A stretch of DNA of 64,000 nt from Arbacia lixula (lineage: Eukaryota > Echinodermata > Echinoidea > Arbacioida > Arbaciidae). A program made the translations under genes and the position numbers. Of this stretch, positions 24,906 through 36,440 are shown in pieces (within the stretch, counting starts at the first letter, position 1; each line of letters opens with the position of its first letter). The notes beneath the pieces were generated by a model. It was not told the DNA's origin. It did no database searches and was given only the letters and a program-made list of their open reading frames with translations. The stretch is from NCBI GenBank assembly GCA_963669155.1, contig OZ022596.1, positions 8,795,603-8,859,602 on the forward strand. Direction: 5' to 3'.

Positions 24906-26432
24906 AGATAAAGAAATCCAGAACTCATTTTAGTCTACGTGTACAAAGCGTTCTTTTTAACAGCGTTTATTAATGAGCGAGTAAAAATAATGGTTTCTGA
25001 CATACAAACATAACAAGATCTGCATCTGTGATGTCTTAATCCCAGATAATGTAAGCAGGTGATAAGAGTAATACGTGGAGGTTTGAAATAGCAAGACACC
25101 CTATGGGATATGTTACACATATATTTAAACTCATATTTAACTCTCCGTTTAATCTGACAAATTGCTAATGGTTGTAACGGTACGAGACACAATCACGTTC
25201 ATATATATATATAACAATCATGGTTTACACACACTGCAAACTGATGTTTCATACAAAAGTTGACCCTTTGACCAGTACGTAATATACACACAACTTACAC
25301 GGACTGACAGGATAACATTTCGACAAGAGAACACATTAACAGTTGTGAGAATCTCTACTGTTAATATCAATATCAAGAAAATATACAATTTGGTGATAGA
25401 CTTTTTACAAGTAATTATGAATTAAATACTTTTCATTGAAATACACAAGTGTAGGCCTAAGTCTGAAAGTTTCACATAGAGCCATTGCTAACAAACAACA
25501 ACGTTATCGCGATTGGTAAAATGATTTATGCTGTACATGAATGTCATACTTTTTACGCTGGTAAAGGTTTATTATCAAAATTCGATATGATAAGTTTAAT
25601 CAAAGTTATTATAACAATATACATGAATGCTAGTGATAATCGTTTGTCTCACAATGTATTTTCAACAAGGAATAAGTTTGATTTAAATGTTTTTTAATAA
25701 AACACACAAGAGTAGGCCTTACAGAGGATTTAGAAAGTATCTCATAGGGCCATTGCTATTAAAAACGAACTGCAACGTTACCGTGATTGGTAAACATGAA
25801 TATACTGTACATGAATGTCATACTCATTACCTTGGTAAAGGTGTATTTCCAAATTTCGATATGATAAGTTTAATCAAAGTTATTATAACAATATATATGA
25901 ACGCTAATGATATTCGTTTATCTAGCAAAGTGTGGTAAACAAGCAATCTAAAAATAACACGTCAATTGTGATTATTAATAACGATTAACACTAGCGATTA
26001 TGTTCACAATAAGTAACATATATTGCAATAAACATGAAATTTACATTAGAGACAGAGTTTCCCACTTACAATAGTCATTAAACTGGGCACGAATCGGCTG
26101 TAGACCCTAACGATAACGCGTATGAAGTTTCAGTCATAGCTTCCCGAACATTTTCAGGAAAAGTAAAAAAAAATATCCCTGTTTACGTTTAAAACGCGGC
26201 AAGCACAGTCTACATTCATAATCCGATTGTCCCTGCCAGCGCGCGATGCAGTGCATTGCTGCCATTGAACGCATGCACTGTGATGCGAACCATAGCACAG
26301 TCTGCGGTTTCCTGTCTCCAGGCTATATCAAATGTTTCGGACAACCCGCCCAAAACCACTCAATCTAGAAAACGCTATAATGTAGCTTCATGCAAGTTTC
26401 CAGTTCCTATTTTTGGGAGGAAAGTTCTGATA

Positions 26433-26953
26433 AACCCTTTTCTCACTAGGTTTTCTTAGCCTCGTACTATCCTTAGCCCCGTACTATTTTTTGAAGCTTT
26501 TCAAACTGGCATTTCTTAGCTCCGTACTATTTCTTAAAACCGTTCTCACTCGAAATCGTTAGCCCCGGACTTTCTCGACAACTTATAAATATTTATAAGT
26601 GTACGTCTTGCACAGCTGCTCTTTACCACTCCGCATCAACGTCACTCGCCCGTCGGGTATTATCTGATTGGTCTCGGCGTTTCGGCCTTGAGAGCTGACA
26701 TCGCATTTCCTTAGCCCAATTCTATTTTTTGTTTCTGTTCTCACTTGCGCTCTTAGCCCCGGACTATTTGTCTTGATCCTGCAATTGAGGGGTTAGCCTT
26801 GCTTTTTTGAAGGGGCTATCCCCCTTTGGTAAAAACAAGTGAGAACAGAAAGTGGGCTAAGCTTAGCCCCGTACTATAGGTGGAGCTAAGGCCCCACTTA
26901 GCCCCACCTATAGTACGGGGCTAATGTAATTTTTGCCAGTGTGAAAAGCATAA
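26433..26953. mobile_element. TA-flanked element made of bipartite iterons (copy 1)
   Basis: It lies between TA dinucleotides (26431-26432 and 26954-26955). The same place in units B (15340-15341) and E (58306-58307) has one TA and no insert. The ends are inverted (CTTTTCTCACTAGG at the left; GCTTTTCACACTGGC as the reverse complement of the right). Inside, the motif TTAGCCCCGTACTAT recurs in diverged form at 26456, 26473, 26516, 26559, 26711, 26753 and 26863, often preceded by TTCTCACT. Near the right end a hairpin has arms 26862-26890 and 26897-26924 with one mismatch. No transposase is present. Confidence 0.82.
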
Positions 26954-28006
26954 TACAGTCTTTTCTTCCATTTTCGTGTTATCACAAATCTTATTTTGTC
27001 CATGACTTGTAAACGGGACACTCTATCTTTAAGCTATGACCATAATGAAAAAAATATAAAACCTTCGAGAACATACAAAGTACATTATTTGACAGCTTCA
27101 AAAATAGTTGTACGAACAAATGTAAAAAGTGGTGTATTTGCAATGTGCATCAATCGATTAGCTTGATCAAAACTGACAACACAGTTGTGAAAACAGCTGT
27201 CAACAAACGTATACATTTTTATGCACAATTATCATCAATCTTAAATTGTGAGGATAAGTACCTGTACGTATATTTCATTTTTCAATATTCAAATTTACAT
27301 ACACCATTAAAAATATACAGTATTATTATTGTTGTGAGCAATTTTCTTTTGGATAAATCAATTCAATTTTTCCGACTTGCAACAGAGATAGCGTGTTTTA
27401 GCCAATATTTTAGTCATATATAAGGTTATCAAAATACATGCAATAATAATGTAACAAGACCTTAATGCAATAACAAAGTGATACAATAAAGACACGTACT
27501 AGACATTCAATTTGTGATATAAATCATTAGTATTGCTGTGATCTTTTGTATTGGGATATAATAAGAGTTATCAATTTGACAGCCTTGCAGAGATTGCGGG
27601 TTTTTTCAGCCAGTATTTCACTCGTATAAATTGCTAAGTGTTGCCTGTGGATATTCAATAAGGACAAGGCCTCTTCTAATCACGTAAATTAATTGCAAGA
27701 AGATAGAATAGCAAAGATAAGTCTGCCTATTCTGCAGACACATAGTCACATTTGGCAGCTAAAACATGATTGTGATTGGTTTGATCAGACAAGGGAGCTG
27801 TTACCCACGGAGGCTCAACAAGTGATGTAACGTATTCTGACACCCGCCTGCCTCAGCCATTGACGTCACAGTGGAACATTTGACATGTTATTGCCATTTG
27901 ATGTAAGAATGGTTAGCGTGCATCAGTAATGCTGTCCTATGAAATATAATAGAAATATAAATGCTACAGCCTACGCAGAATCTTATATTTACTAACATAC
28001 CTGGAT

Positions 28007-28168
28007 TTGAATGGATAAACAATCTTACGTTTCACTATAAATAAATGTCTTCTCGATCCGTTTTCTAAAACAATAGATCCGTTCAAGAAAGGAAATGTAA
28101 ACATGATGTGTAAGTCATGTCTGATAGCAGCTTTGAATTCAGACTGTTCTCTCCATTTCCCGTCATAT
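28007..28168 (-). other. Candidate orphan exon or gene fragment in unit C
   Basis: On the minus strand an open stretch starting YDGKWREQSEFKAAIRH and ending VYPFKSR lies between an acceptor-like GTGATAG and a donor-like TCCAG/GTATGTTAG. Unit D has the same stretch with four base changes, three of them amino-acid changing. Units B and E keep only the first half, and A has lost it. I do not recognise the protein. It could be one exon of a minus-strand gene or a chance frame in repeated DNA. Confidence 0.25.
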
Positions 28169-29380
28169 CCTATCACGTCACAAAATCAAAAGTAATTTCT
28201 ACCTTGATCACGCTAAATCATTTCTTTAACGTATGTGGTAGTTTCTGGAACACTCATTCAATACTCTTGTGTACAAAATTATAATTGTTCTCCGCGTCTT
28301 TCCCGTTAAAGATCCTTTCAGATAGGACTTACATGATATCATGCCTTTAATAAAAACACCTACACAATCTGAATTTCTCTACGGTAGTCACAGAAAGATA
28401 TTCATTGACAGTCCATCTCTCCTAGGTCAATGACCAGACTACGGCGTGGTTTTGCTTTTTTATGGTACACCACTGTGCAATATAGCTGTATCCTAGTCCA
28501 CTGACTAAAACTCTTTTCTGATTGACAGTTAGGGGCTATGCCTGTATGCGTGCAATTAGAATAGAAACGTCAACGATCTTTACAGTACGACAACAAGGAA
28601 TACTGACACAACAATCATATAAAGACAGAGTCAAACTTAGCAAATAACATTTGTATAAGACGTGCATTCACCATTAAGAGATCTGTAATATCTGTATGGT
28701 GAACATGCTACACTTTTGCTACACATATTGAGTTTTGTGTGTAAAATAGCATATAATACACGGTTATTTATATGCAAGTCTTTCAAGATACAATGATTTA
28801 TAATACATTAGCAAATACAGTCCTGGAGAGTGTGCCGGTTGTAATGTTAAAATGACATACACTCCTGTGAAATCTCTGAAAAATTGTGAAAGACTTGTTC
28901 CGATCATTATTAGGCTAAAGCTCAGTCTGCCCTAACTAGGCAACAAGGAGAGAGTACTTTAAAAAAGGGAAAATCAAAAAGGTTCATTGTAAAAGTTGAA
29001 GTTCATTTTCTTGCTACGTCGCCCTCTCGTGACGTATGTATGTACACACACAAAAAAAATCCCGTTAATGGTATGTGGCTATAGACAGTGATTTAGATCT
29101 GTTGATCTGGGTTATCATCCGGAGTCAATAAGCAGTTTTCAGTTTGAACATCATTATTGTGGGAGTTCTGGCTCCTTCATTTTCAAGATTATTTGCAACT
29201 CATTTGCATCACTATAATCAAACAATTTATTGAATACAACATAATGTTATATTGTTGTAAGGTGATTATAATATGATACACCGTGATATTTTTTCTCAAT
29301 GGGCTGTGAAAGAGATGAGAAGTCTTATCCAAAATATGTTAAATGTTAATTATTAGGACGGCTCTATGCATGTTCTAACA

Positions 29381-29386
29381 TTTATT
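29381..29386 (-). promoter_or_regulatory. Poly(A) signal AATAAA, TRIM C
   Basis: AATAAA on the minus strand about 200 bp past the stop of TRIM C, at the position conserved in B, D and E. A second AATAAA overlaps the stop codon. Confidence 0.45.
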
Positions 29387-29588
29387 TACAAAGTAACCAA
29401 TAATTTGAGTATTGTTCATGAACCAATTTTTCTTTTTCCCAAAACATTACATATTGATTAAACGAACATCGGTTTTAAACTCTACACTCTTAATAAAAAT
29501 AGTATAGCATGATTTAAATAAGGGGAACATCATTTTTGACGTAATGAAGTTATCCGATCTGTCCATGTGAATAGTGACTCTTAGTTAT

Positions 29589-30881
29589 TTATTGAGCTGT
29601 CACATCAGTGAGAGAAACTTGTGTCTTACGGAAGATGTGTAGTTTTGACCGCGTGCACAGAGCGATCTCACCCGTTGAGAATTCCCTGATAGCGCACATC
29701 CTGCCATCGATCATGTTGATAGGGTAATCAGCAAGGACTCTCCTGACGAGCTTCAGCTGATTCGTGTACAGATCGACATTCACCCTACTATCTTTTAACC
29801 ATCCAATCAGGATGTTGTCATCCTGCAACACAGCAACGCTCGCACTGAAGCCCCTATTGCAGACGTCACACATCACCTTACCCTCTCTATCCACCACTCT
29901 GACTGATGAGCCATCACTCAGTACCAGCATCTCGCTGTGATTCATGGTGCAGACTGTGGAGGGTATATACCCAGGACAAGAAATCAACCTGACGTGAACC
30001 CCATCTTTTGGAGTAAACACATTTACTACCTCACGATGAACACACCCTGCATAAATATGATCACATCCATCGACATCCATACCTCCGTCTCTACCAACAC
30101 TTTTAATCACTGCAGCATTGATGCTCCCCCATGTCTGTGAGTAGAGAGATATAAGACCACCACTGTTACGTACTACAAATCGGCCATCACGCAAGACAGC
30201 CACACCCTGGACCCACACACCCTGCAGCTTTCTGACCTGTAATCCATTCACACTGCATACCTCTACCCCATCAGAACAAACAAAACGCTTATATCCACCA
30301 AGCAAACGCTTATATCCCACCACCATCTTCCCATCACGCGTGGCTGCCAAGCTGCTCGCGCACGCGCCGGTGAGGGCCAGCTCCTTCTCCTTCTCCAGGC
30401 GCCACTGCTGTTTGAAGCTCAGCTCACCCAGGATGTGCTTAGTATTAAGCGTGTACGGGGTGAAAGTCAGACACTCAACCTGACGCGCAATTTCTTTCGC
30501 TTTTTCTGAATCTTCCCTTTTTGCACTAGCTAACAAGTCCTGTAACCTTGTACACAGACTATCATGAACAGATAATGTCTGTCCCTCGAGCACAGTTTCT
30601 ACTCCCTTCCCAATCGAGTCATTACCACTGCTGATACATCTGACCTTCAAATGTTGTAACTCTCTAATTTTGCCTATTTCTGCTCTAAATGCCTCTCTGT
30701 ATGCATTACACTTCTTGATTAGATCATCTCGCTTCTTCGTTAACATAGTGAAGAGCTGGTTAGCTGCCTTCCACGATTCGTTTATTTCTGATATGATGTT
30801 GTCGATAGTGCGTTCAACGTTTGTCAGCTCCTCGTCCTTTAAGTCAATGTCCCGCTCTTCGACGGTGTGCTTGGTTGCCAT
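29589..30881 (-). CDS. RING-less TRIM paralogue C (430 aa): coiled coil and propeller only
   Basis: The protein starts MATKHTVEERDIDLKDEEL. It passes straight from the first nine residues of the family to the coiled coil, missing about 210 residues: the RING and both B-boxes. The coiled coil (about 15-145) and six propeller repeats (about 160-425) remain in frame with no stop. A short duplication gives GYKRLLGGYKR in the first blade. I start at the ATG after the acceptor TTTTACAG/GAAACACC (exon from 30889); an upstream ATG lies in the intron. With no RING it cannot act as a ligase itself; it could pair through the coiled coil with full-length copies. The proximal first exon and promoter are deleted, so it may be transcribed from the distal modules at 36357 or 36985, or be silent. 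Confidence 0.8.
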   Translation of the reverse strand: MATKHTVEERDIDLKDEELTNVERTIDNIISEINESWKAANQLFTMLTKKRDDLIKKCNAYREAFRAEIGKIRELQHLKVRCISSGNDSIGKGVETVLEGQTLSVHDSLCTRLQDLLASAKREDSEKAKEIARQVECLTFTPYTLNTKHILGELSFKQQWRLEKEKELALTGACASSLAATRDGKMVVGYKRLLGGYKRFVCSDGVEVCSVNGLQVRKLQGVWVQGVAVLRDGRFVVRNSGGLISLYSQTWGSINAAVIKSVGRDGGMDVDGCDHIYAGCVHREVVNVFTPKDGVHVRLISCPGYIPSTVCTMNHSEMLVLSDGSSVRVVDREGKVMCDVCNRGFSASVAVLQDDNILIGWLKDSRVNVDLYTNQLKLVRRVLADYPINMIDGRMCAIREFSTGEIALCTRSKLHIFRKTQVSLTDVTAQ

Positions 30882-30889
30882 GGTGTTTC

Positions 30890-31160
30890 CTGTAAAATGA
30901 ATAGACATGAAACTACTTAGGGACTCATGTCATCCGACAAAAAACCCTCACGTCCGTCGACACTCTAATAGTAGCCATCTTGTTACTTTCATTAATGACG
31001 GTTTGTTTAATTGAATGTGAAAAAGAGCAATAAGATTATTCAACACCGGCTGATGTAATACTGATACAAGTCATATAAATAATGATTTCAAGAACAGGAA
31101 GGGAGAAGGGAAGGGAGATATAGAATGAAGGGAAGGAGAGGAAGAGAGTTAGAGCGATGG

Positions 31161-31191
<31 letters not shown>

Positions 31192-32050
31192 GAAGAGAGA
31201 GAATGGAGAAATGAAGAATAGACGTGAGAACAAATAGTTCATTAAGTATCATTAATGTTCATAAGGAATTATGTTACACATGTTACAAAATGTACATAAT
31301 GGGTCGAAATACGTTTGAAACCATGTTTTACTACTACTTAGGTATAATGGGGGGGGGGGGGGGTTATATGGTTGCATGGTACTTTCCGTACGTTTAAGAA
31401 AACAATCGTAATACGACTATAATACCAAGTCTATAAATACCAGATAAGGTAAGAAACCACAACAATGCCTATTGTGCACTGCACCTGGCAACCCACCAGC
31501 AATTGCCTTTAGTGTCATTAATAGTGCATGATCTTCGTAGCAGTGGGTTGACACGTGTGATGCGAATTGGGCATTGTTGATTCGCACACATGTTCACGTC
31601 CAGAAGTGAAGAGTAAAAATGTATCAAAAGGTATCACGAAAATAATTATTGATAAACTGTCATATCCTTTGGGTTCATGATGACTTGTGCACATCTTAGT
31701 TCCATTTGAGTGTTCACATTCTTTCGATTATATTTAAGGGTTATCATCTTACTTGTGATTGTATGTTTGTGTGATGTATGATTTAAAAATAATCCATTTC
31801 AATCAAATCAAATTTTGAAACAATTTAAAAATAATCAATCGTCATCTCACTGGACAACATCAGGTGAATGAGGAAAAAGAGAAGACGGAGGATGTGACAA
31901 GGTTGAGGAAGACAAGGAGAAGGAGGCAAGGGAGGAAAAGAAGTAGCATGTGAGAAAGAAAGAGCGGGGAGTTAAGTTATTAATGAGTTCGAGTTAGATG
32001 CCGCAGACCTTTACCAACTGGTGATTTTATGTGAATAATCCCCTACCTTT
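30890..32050 (-). other. Truncated upstream (intron-like) region of TRIM C
   Basis: It is homologous to the introns of A, B and D: G/A-rich DNA (31100-31205), a G15 run (31349-31363), and the GAGGAAGA-rich segment (31860-31950). It stops at about 32050, where the pyrimidine tract, donor, first exon and CRE present in A, B and D are missing and block M begins. Confidence 0.65.
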
Positions 32051-34980
32051 GCAAAAATCACACTACTCAAATGATAGCGTGGACCTTTTTCTGTGCATTC
32101 AGCATGTTCAGTATGGAATGAGACAATGTACGATTTTGCTTTTATTAAACATGGTAATGTTTTCGTTTTGCATCGCGTGTATGACTCCATTCCTGCTGTT
32201 TTTTTTTTTTTCATTCTGTGCAGGAGACCTGGGTTCATAACATGTGTTAATGTCTTTGTTGTGTGATACTGCTGGTGACACCTCGATCGAACCATCACGG
32301 AACCTTCGATATTACTGCGACATTATAGAAAAAAACATATGAAAAACACTTTCTTCATCAGGTTCATGTTAGCTTATCAAGTTCAGAGAGAACGCACGGC
32401 AGCAATGTTACTTGATAACCCTGTGTATGAGCAAGCTCGTAGGCTACACGAAACATAAACCATGTCGCCCTCTCGTGACGTGTGTATGTATAATTAAGTA
32501 AAGTACTAAACACAAAGTTTGGACAACCTGGTTTTATTACCTGGCAATATGGCGCATATTGTGTTGGTATCTTTTTGCTAACCAAAGCAGCACGTGATGT
32601 TATGTTTCTACCTATGAAAACCGAGTCGCCAAACTGTGTATAAAGGGCTCTGCTCTAAACATTATCATAGTAATAGTTTTGAATGGGGTTATTTATGCAG
32701 AATGTTTGAGCAATTGTGAGTCCCCCTATCCTTATGGTGGAAGGGTTTAATTGTTTGTGGTTCCTTCATTTTCACGTTTATCTATATATTACTTTAATTA
32801 AACAATTCCTTGAATTGAACATTCACTGTTTTTTCTTTGATCATGATATGACAAATTGTTTATTTTCATGATGTGTTGTAAAAGAGAGAAAAGGTTTTTA
32901 TACAACATACATGTAACTGTATTTATAATCAAAACGAGACATACTTGTGGACAAGTATAAGGTGGTCTGCATTGGCAAATTTATAGGGCCTACACAGATA
33001 TCAAGGAGAACTGAATCAATGGCTCATTAAGAGTTCAATTAAGTAAAGGTAGAAGTAAAGATGATGCAAACCGTGATCATGGTAATTAATTTTGCCAAAA
33101 GGGGGCTCCTAGAGCAAAACCAGTGACAGCAACAACAATCGTTAACAACTGACTGAATCATTCTGCATTCAGACGGGTCCCATTCTCGGTTGATTTCATG
33201 ATTACGGGAAGGTATCGTCTACAGATAAAAAAAAAGTTAAAATCTAACATATCAAACGACAGCGGGACGTATAATCATAGCAACCATTTTCTTGTCTAAT
33301 CTTTATCTGACAATTGTGGTTGCAGTATTAGGAAAGAATATGTGTGGATCGTAGGCTACCTGGGAATATAATGAGACCCGGGGATTGATTTCGGATGTTG
33401 ATAAAGTTATTCGTTGGTTGAATGCCTATGTAGAGAGGCACGTGTTCTAGGGAGGGTACTAAGCTAAAACTAGTTTCAAGTCATACCTATCAGTATGGAT
33501 ATAGGCTACCTGGGAATATAATGAGACCCGGGGAGTAATTTCGGATGTTGAGGAAGTTCTTCGTTGGCTCAATGTTCTGGGTAGGGTAGTCTTGCAAGAA
33601 CCCCCCCCCCCCCCCCTCCCACACCCACGAGGTCTGATGCCAAACATCAAATTACTAGAAGACAGGTGAAACGATAGCGTCGACATTTTGCTGTGCATTC
33701 AGTATACATGATACCGCTCTTTATAAACATGACGAATGGTTTCGTTTTGCCTTGCGTGTATGACTCCGTTCAGTTTCTTCCTGTACCGGAGACCAGAGCT
33801 CATAACATGTTTTTCCTGTTTTCGTTACACTTTACTTTTGGTGACACCTCGATCGAAACATTACATCACCCTAGATGATATTGCGACATGTATTAAGAGA
33901 ACAAAATGAATAGCATTTTCTTGATCATGTTCATGTTAGCTGATATCAAGTTGGTATCAACCAGATTTTCTTTAAAGACTGCCTGCCTTACATTTGTTAC
34001 CTTTAAATCACATTTCTCTTTCTACCTCACTTACCTTCTCCAAAACACAGTCTATTTGTTCAGTTTTCTTTCTCTTTCCTCCATCCAAGAAAATTAATTG
34101 CCTTTTAAACATAAAACAATAGTTGTTCAAGGAATCTCCCAAGCTATGTTTGTGGCAATGCAATATTTGTATTTCAAGCAGGAAAACAAAATCAGCGGTA
34201 ATGCACTGCGGCAATGTATATATAACCTGGGCACAAACGCACCAATGTCTCATGAAAAGTTCAAGACATAAAAGTGATGGTAGTGGTAAAGATTATGGGA
34301 ACAACAGCAGTGACAACAACCGTGTATGCTTAATGCAGACATGCACGTGTTCTCGGAAGGGTACTAATCCCCCCCCCCCCCTTCTCCCCCTCCCCCTCCA
34401 ACTCCTCCCTCAATTCCCAGCTTCAGATAATAGTTTTTGGTTATTACGTTAGATCAATCTTAATTGTCTTGACCCGCGCACGCAAACTTGAACTCAATAC
34501 AGTTTCCTTGAAATGACGTTATTCAGTGGAATATATCACAAAATTGCTCATTATGACTTTAGAAATGTCTTTGGTAGAAGTTTTCAGAATGTTTAAGGGC
34601 TTCTGATCTTAATGGTAAGAATGGTCGGGTGCTGAGTTTCTAGTCAGATAAAGGGTGAGAAAGAGAGAAAATAGTGTTCGTCCCATCATGGGACCTTCAA
34701 TGATATTGCGTCATACATGAAAACAAATGTTTGCTAAGAATTTTAGAAATTAGAAGCACTCGATAGTTTGTGTGCCATTCAAGAACTGCACAAAGAACAA
34801 ACGCACCAATGTCTAATGAAGAGTTTAAGGCTTGAAAGCGATGTGTGGTAGAGATTAAGGAAACAACAGCAGTGAAAACAACCGGGAATTCTTATGTAAA
34901 CAGGCACGTGTTCTCGGGAGGGCACTAGCCCCCCCCCCCCCCCCCCCCCATATACTTGTACAACACATACTTGAAATATA
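32051..34980. repeat. Composite repeat blocks M of unit C, with relic TRIM 3' flank
   Basis: It holds 85-bp segments near 33356 and 33505, C-runs (33601-33616, 34369-34381, 34929-34949), and at about 32455-32960 sequence homologous to the 3' flank of TRIM A (7290-7740), although no TRIM exon lies beside it. 33650-34980 is paralogous to 51807-53150 of unit D. No gene is seen. Confidence 0.55.
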
Positions 34981-36356
34981 CTTTCTCTCCACTCTTTCTC
35001 TTCTTTCTATTATTTTGATCTCTCTGTCACTCTCTCTTCCTCCCTTCTCTGTCCATCCCTCTCTCTATCTATCTCTCTCTTCTCTTAAACTGTTCATATT
35101 TTCACCTTTTCGAATTCTTCTTCCTCTGTGCTTCACTCTCCACTCCCTCGTTCTGTTTTCTCTTTACTCTGTCCCTCTCTCTTTATCTCTTTTGTTCTCT
35201 CCCCCAACATCCTTCCTATCTGTCTCCCTCCCTGTCATACATGTCGTATTACACACACGTTTTTTAACCTTTGCTGTGTCCACACCTGGGCAGAGAAACG
35301 ATAAAGACACCCAGAACTGATTATAATCTACATATACAGAGCGTTCTTTTAGCAATGTTTAATACATGTGCAAGTGGAAACAGATTCTGATATGGCAGAG
35401 CACCGCGCAGGTGACGTCACGAAGTGAGAAAATATTAATTTTTGTATCCTTTATCGGATTTTTATGAAACCTTCACTTATCTTTGTTTTCATGTGTCTGC
35501 GTTTATTGAAACAAACTCAATTTCAGGGTGAACTATCATACTATTTATGCTGAGCATATGAATTATGAACAAGATAACTCCAACTCTTCTTACTTCTAAG
35601 TTTTCCCCTCTACTTTAGCCCCATGACTATCAACTCTATTCGGGGGTGAAGTCTAAATTAGCATATACATTTAGGATATGGAAGAAGCTAGGGGTGTGGC
35701 CTCTGCCTGGTGGCTTGACTAAGAGGCAGTTCTGGGAAGTACATGTATAGATGGAGGTATGTGGTCAATTGAGGGTTTTAGGTGGTTTAGGTGCAAGAAT
35801 GTTTAGAAAGTGGTCTTATCAGGAATAGATTAGTATAAATGTAAAAATAAAACCACAATAAATCATGACCAAGAGGCAGTTCTGGAAAGTACATGTATAG
35901 ATAGAGATATGTGGTAAATTGAGGGTTTTAGGTGGTTTGGGTGCAAGGACGTATAGAAAGTGGTCTAATCAGGAAGGGGGTGAGGATTAGTATAAATTTT
36001 AAACGTTATAAATACTTTTTCTTTCTCTTCACCCTCTTCTTTCTCCACCCTTCATCTATCTGCCTTTCTTTCTCACTTCCTGTCCCTCTCTTTCCATATT
36101 TCTCTTCCTCTCTTCCCCTCACTCTCACACTTTTCCTTTCACTTACCCTTCTATTTCTTCATATCTCCCCACTATGTTCCCCTATACTGCCACCTTTCAC
36201 TCTACCATCACCATCCCTCTCGTATCTCTCTATCCTCCCTTCCCCTTCTCATCTCTATCTCTCTTTAACTTTTTTGAAAGCGAGTCTCCATCCCTCCCTT
36301 ATATCTCTCACGGACAAGCAATGTTTCTAGTGTCGTCAAAAATACGTCAATCTTAC
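34981..36356. repeat. Partial block P, tandem repeats of about 150 bp and pyrimidine tract
   Basis: A CT-rich stretch (34981-35220) is followed by GACGTCAC-containing repeat DNA (35410) and then by tandem copies of a unit of about 150 bp (from about 35690 and 35845; a third, diverged copy lies at about 36475-36650) with the core GTACATGTATAGAT. A pyrimidine tract (36005-36270) leads to the distal first exon. Unit D has the same order at 53151-54542. No gene is seen. Confidence 0.55.
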
Positions 36357-36440
36357 CTTGATCAGCTACTTAGAACCACAAGTCTCTGACTTCAAACTTT
36401 GCGTACAGCGCTCACACTACAAAAGAGTGCTATAACGTCA
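36357..36440 (-). promoter_or_regulatory. Distal TRIM-type first exon 1 (unit C)
   Basis: On the minus strand it ends CTGATCAAG at the donor GTAAGATT (exon end 36357). The upstream palindromic CRE is reduced to a half site, TGACGT (36435-36440), and CCAAT is not seen at the usual place. It may drive TRIM C over a 5.5-kb intron, or be the relic of a lost unit. Confidence 0.45.

Larger units (their letters stand above)
24906..29588. other. 3' flank of TRIM C
   Basis: AT-rich DNA, closely similar to 40080-44650 of unit D throughout. It contains the iteron element at 26433-26953 and a candidate orphan exon at 28007-28168. Two partial copies of a sequence of about 250 bp lie in tandem at 25440-25690 and 25700-25940. 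No other gene is seen. Confidence 0.5.

Noticed and set aside
30882-30908. Upstream in-frame ATG extending TRIM C by 9 residues
   Set aside because: It lies 5' of the acceptor TTTTACAG, so it belongs to the intron-like region.
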